Below are positions 61,201-64,000 of a stretch of DNA of 64,000 nucleotides, piece by piece. Below the pieces are notes generated by a model. That model worked only from the letters and a program-made list of their open reading frames with translations. It was not told the DNA's origin and searched no databases. The stretch is taken from assembly GCF_921293095.1 (NCBI RefSeq), contig NC_060246.1, positions 15,084,001 through 15,148,000 of the forward strand, given 5' to 3'. Both the position numbers and the translations under genes were made by a program. Position 1 is the stretch's first letter, and the number at the start of each line of letters is the position of its first letter. This DNA comes from Ischnura elegans. Its lineage: Eukaryota > Arthropoda > Insecta > Odonata > Coenagrionidae.

Positions 61201-63627
61201 TAAGGACCTCCTTAAGACTGTGACACATGAATTGAAGAAAAAAAAGGATGATTAATCAATTAATCTCCAGTTCATAAAGATCACTCCAAATTGTGGTTTT
61301 ACCACGTTTATCTCTTATTTGTTCCAAACTTTTTTACTTTCAACCCCATATTACCACACTAAAAATTCTCACAAAAAATTGAAATATATTTAGAATATTT
61401 ACACCTTTATTTCTTCCTTGAATTGCATTTTTTAAGATTATTTTCAAAGAAAACTTCAATATTCTGACCAAAATTTAGGTAATCTGAACTTAAGTAAAAC
61501 TAGTTAGAGAAAATTCCACAAATGAAAAATCATTTTATGTCATCATGTGATGATGACTGTGGACACTTCACACTGTGGGATACCGATTTAATATCTTTGT
61601 ACTTAATTTTTTAACACATTAAACATTTCTTTAACAATCCATTTCTAATTAAAACTATGTAAAATTAATCTTTACTTACTGCATATGCATTCTGCATTTT
61701 TCCACACAAGAAGCACATGCCATAAATATTTTTCCCACACAAGACTTTTCACCATAATTAACATGTTTACACTGTTTCATACATATCATTATGGGTTTTA
61801 GTGCAGTCCTTGTGGCAGGCCCAACAAAAACGTACAGTAGCAAGTATTTTTTGGTTATGTCATACACTCATGCCTTGCTTAGTGCAAGGGATGCATTCCT
61901 TGGGGTCTTTGCTCTAATCGAATTTGCATTATTCGAGACCATTTTCAAAATCGAATTCAATATAAACTATAAATATTCCTATTAATAGCCTTAGAAAACC
62001 TTATTTATACAAACATTTATAGTTTAAAATATCTTTATAGATAGTAGGAATGCATTCAAAGATGTTTTTCTCGATAAAAAAAATTTGTACGTGCTTTGGA
62101 AATTCCCTCCTTTCTAAGGGTGGGCTAACATTTAGGAAAAAATGCTATCTCAGGGATTCGTGATGCATTGCTGGCAATAGACGAATTTAGAAACCAGTCG
62201 AAAAACAATTATTGTGTCAACCAGGCCCTATTGTTGCTCATCCAAATGACAGTCAAATGCTCCTTTGAATGCCATTTTTTGCTTGCGGAGTGAATAAATC
62301 AGTCGAGGGGAAATGATAAACTAGTTGAGGGGGAAAGGAGCCACTTTCAGTCACAGCTTGGAGTTCATCAGAAAATACTGTGGCAACTGTGCAGTGGAAA
62401 ACCGTATAGCTTTTGAAAAACTCATTTCCATTAGCTACAAACATAATTAATGATCTAAATTAACCAATGTTATTCTGTTAAGGAGCTGAGATAAATTACT
62501 TCGGTAGGTTGGTTATCTGGACCACATGACAGTTAATGCTTTTGGCCATTGCGAAGCAATGAATTTTGACGAATACATAAACAAAGAAGTAAAATTGAGG
62601 CAAGCAATGCTAATAATATGCGTACAATGAGAGCAACTTCGTGTGTCCTTAGTGCAAGTTCATTTTAATTCAAGAGAGTGTTTTAAGGATATTTAATTGG
62701 GTTAAGCAGCATAGGTATGTTTCCCCGAGGAACGAATTTTCAGTATATCGAAATTGCACTAAGCGAGACATGGGTGTAATTGTGTGAACTGGTCATCATT
62801 AAATCTCCACAATCCAGACTTAAAAATAAGTTTCCTAAAATCTAAATTCAAATTTCACAGTCGCATCAGTTACAAGAACAACTTGCATCAATTCACAGGG
62901 AAATGCCACCCAAGGGTTAATGAAATGGAAAATCATCACTTTGGTGGTACATTGGCATTTTAATTTTGTCGTATGTTGCCTCAATTTCTGTGGAATACAC
63001 CAGATCTCAATCGTAACATGTATACATAATCTCTATGTTTTCCACTCAAAGCCAGCATTTTATTGACATAATTGCCACAAAATGAATGATTTTTTTTTGT
63101 AATTTCCAACCTCAAAGGAAAAAATTGTGAGAGAATATACATATTAATAATTTTAGAAAAACTACTTCTGTGTTGTATAGCAATTAGTCTCAAGAATAAG
63201 TAGCAAAACGAGGCACCCAACTGCCCACTCTGAACTGTCTACATAGTCTTCAAAGTGAATGCCTTTGGAACAGACATGCCAAAAGACAAATTGCATCCCT
63301 GTAAGAACATTGGGCCCACACAAGAACTCAGGACTAAATTAGGCATTTACTCCAAACTCTCAATATAACAAATCTCTAATTTCATATCATACATTCAGAA
63401 GACACCAGAGAGATGATAATGGTACCACTTAACATACCCTCAATTGAAGTATGGAAAATGATGGCCGAACTGGACAAATCTCCCAGCCTTCATTCTCCAA
63501 GAAAATGCGCAACTCGTCCAATGTAGCACGATGATGGTTGGACACATACTCCAAGCTCTTGGCACGAACAGAATCCTGCAGCTCAGGTGACTTGCTTTCA
63601 CAGAACTCCTCTCCAATTTCAATAAGT
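46207..63627 (-). CDS. VPS50: VPS50/syndetin, C-terminal 591 residues (5' part off the window)
   Basis: VPS50 is the subunit that distinguishes the EARP tethering complex, shared with VPS51-53, from GARP. It acts in endosomal recycling and dense-core vesicle cargo sorting. Coding exons on the minus strand: 63438-63627, 59840-60049, 58953-59065, 58432-58675, 56224-56343, 54641-54886, 50858-51016, 49875-49996, 48139-48397 and 46207-46320 (stop). All junctions are GT-AG with matching phases. Signatures: [11 protein letters not shown] and [14 protein letters not shown]; the acidic linker [30 protein letters not shown] and [33 protein letters not shown] then [27 protein letters not shown]; and [16 protein letters not shown]. 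The end is WIKEHGT joined to [11 protein letters not shown], closing with IEDMDRVAR. The protein continues upstream of 63627 into the next window. A Gly/Arg/Ser-rich insertion interrupts the C-terminal block in exon 48139-48397. Confidence 0.95.
49418..49743. mobile_element. piggyBac-type MITE, 326 bp, TTAA flanks
   Basis: TTAA at 49414-49417 and 49744-49747. Termini CACGTTGCGTACCAGGG and, on the other strand, CACGTTGCGTACGGATGG are inverted repeats. A CGAGAATTCTCG palindrome and a degenerate relative of it lie near the right end. Sits in a VPS50 intron, no transposase. Confidence 0.75.
52479..52810. repeat. possible pogo-type MITE
   Basis: Left end CAGTGAACCCCCACGTAAC after TA; right end on the other strand CAGTAAACCCCTGTACGAG. 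The right TA flank is missing, so the boundary is uncertain. Confidence 0.35.
53051..54192. mobile_element. pogo/Tc1-type element, TA flanks, non-autonomous
   Basis: TA dinucleotides at 53049-53050 and 54193-54194 flank termini CAGTAGACTCTCATTATTGC and, on the other strand, CAGTAGACTCTCATTAATAC. GAACTTCGTAATAAAGTT-like motifs repeat inside both ends. It shares internal sequence (ATGCGGCATGATTCAATC and following) with the copy entering at 63698. No intact transposase. In a VPS50 intron. Confidence 0.75.
54424..54583. repeat. short MITE with CCGTATTT ends
   Basis: Left TATACCGTATTTCTCCGAAT, right on the other strand TATACCGTTTATGTCTGGAT, with C-run and G-run sequences just inside each end. About 160 bp. 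The right end is only about 58 bp from the VPS50 exon at 54641. Confidence 0.55.
57190..57612 (+). pseudogene. 140-codon open frame, possible transposase remnant
   Basis: An open frame within a VPS50 intron reads in a protein-like way ([36 protein letters not shown]). The last stretch vaguely recalls the C-terminal region of hAT-like transposases, but no catalytic motif is seen and the family is not established. It ends where the GC-rich hairpin block begins. Confidence 0.25.
57610..57975. repeat. GC-rich hairpin array, repeated CGGCTTCGCCG motif
   Basis: An abrupt GC-rich block in an AT-rich intron. The 11-bp self-complementary motif CGGCTTCGCCG or a one- to three-base variant occurs at 57677, 57751, 57800, 57826, 57889, 57924 and 57949. 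CCCAGGGG/GGCCAGGGGG-like sequence follows several copies. It opens with CTCGCTGCGCTCCGCGCG. Each unit would form a stem with a short loop. Open frames through it are by-products of the repeats. Confidence 0.8.
57981..58323. repeat. 104-bp inverted arms with 135-bp spacer
   Basis: Arms 57981-58084 and 58220-58323 are reverse complements in register with about two mismatches. The right arm reads CTGAGGA (58239-58245), a 7-bp stem (GTTGGGA/TCCCAAC) and then GAAAC, resembling the central core of a hammerhead ribozyme. The left arm carries the same on the minus strand. Such motifs are known in terminal repeats of Penelope-like elements. Pairing for the other two helices was not found by eye. Confidence 0.85.
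60107..60788. mobile_element. pogo-type non-autonomous element, TA flanks
   Basis: TA at 60105-60106 and 60789-60790. Termini CAGTGGATCCTCGTTAAAGC and, on the other strand, CAGTGCAACCTCGATAAAAC, with further TATAGCGA-type inverted motifs inside. 682 bp, no transposase frame. In a VPS50 intron, 57 bp upstream of exon 59840-60049 in transcript sense. Confidence 0.75.
61865..62776. mobile_element. Tc1/pogo-like element, TA flanks, 912 bp
   Basis: TA at 61863-61864 and 62777-62778. Termini CACTCATGCCTTGCTTAGTG and, on the other strand, CACCCATGTCTCGCTTAGTG. No coding capacity recognised. In a VPS50 intron. Confidence 0.65.
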
Positions 63628-63697
63628 CTAGAATGATTAAAAGTAAACAACAGAATGAAATAAGTAAGCTCATAGACAGCACAAATATTGCTGAATA

Positions 63698-64000
63698 CAG
63701 TAGACTCTCGTTATTACGAAGTTCACGGGACCGAAAAACTGGAGGTTCTTAATCGCGAAATTCATACGAACGTTTCTTTTATGGATCTTAAAAAAAACCG
63801 TGCATAATACTCACGATTAAACTACGCACAAATACATTAAAACAAAAAAATTCATTTCAGTTCCTCTGTAGAAGAATGCGGCATGATTCAATCGAGGGTT
63901 GATATCTTACTGAATATCTCACTGAATATCTTACTGAACTAGAAGATTTTGTTCACAAGTTGATAAACCTAGTCTGGCTGCCGAGAGTTGTCCGATGACA
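63698..64000. mobile_element. second copy of the CAGTAGACTCTCGTTATTAC pogo-type element, cut by the window edge
   Basis: It starts with TA then CAGTAGACTCTCGTTATTAC, followed by ATGCGGCATGATTCAATCGA and a GGGTTGATATCT block shared with the copy at 53051-54192. The right end lies outside. Confidence 0.7.

Noticed and set aside
1-64000. CRISPR arrays, operons, rRNA genes or other prokaryotic systems
   Set aside because: No regularly spaced repeats or operon-like gene packing; spliced animal genes show the window is eukaryotic nuclear DNA.

Overview
The window is nuclear DNA from an animal, most likely an arthropod and probably an insect. It is AT-rich, has GT-AG introns of 0.1 to 5 kb, carries conserved metazoan housekeeping genes, and is littered with cut-and-paste DNA transposons and their short derivatives. 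Nothing bacterial, viral or organellar was seen. The species cannot be named from sequence alone.

Five protein genes can be supported. SLC35E1 (nucleotide-sugar/triose-phosphate translocator family, minus strand, 7490-9591, five coding exons) and ISY1 (spliceosome factor, plus strand, 10585-14432, seven coding exons) look complete and sit head to head about 1 kb apart. Three further genes lie on the minus strand: a single-exon-like SET-domain histone methyltransferase of the SETMAR/set-23 type (20539-22335), TRABD (TraB-domain protein, 25039-39870), and the C-terminal 591 residues of VPS50/syndetin (46207-63627), whose 5' part lies beyond the right edge. A membrane-segment open frame at 22416-22984 is unassigned.

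Layout: 1-1000 is a composite of G-rich repeats and long inverted arms. 1-7.5 kb is otherwise AT-rich and holds nothing recognised apart from a possible SLC35E1 3'UTR. 7.5-14.7 kb holds the SLC35E1/ISY1 pair. 14.7-20.5 kb is intergenic, with a broken Penelope-like element and an 80-bp perfect palindrome. 20.5-25 kb holds the SET gene, the membrane frame and two inverted SINE-like copies, one abutting the TRABD stop codon. 25-40 kb is TRABD; its introns contain a piggyBac-type MITE, a broken mariner, a hAT MITE and another inverted-repeat MITE. 40-46 kb is intergenic, with a 1.66-kb hAT-type element and a small MITE. 46-64 kb is VPS50; its introns contain a piggyBac-type MITE, several TA-flanked pogo/Tc1-type elements and a GC-rich hairpin array joined to a 104-bp-arm inverted repeat.

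The genes are housekeeping and functionally unrelated (Golgi/ER transport, splicing, chromatin, TraB-family protein, endosome recycling), so their order implies no pathway. The less ordinary material is in the non-coding DNA: the GC-rich hairpin block with its inverted arms at 57.6-58.3 kb, the perfect palindrome at 16.9 kb, and several elements whose ends and target duplications are exact.
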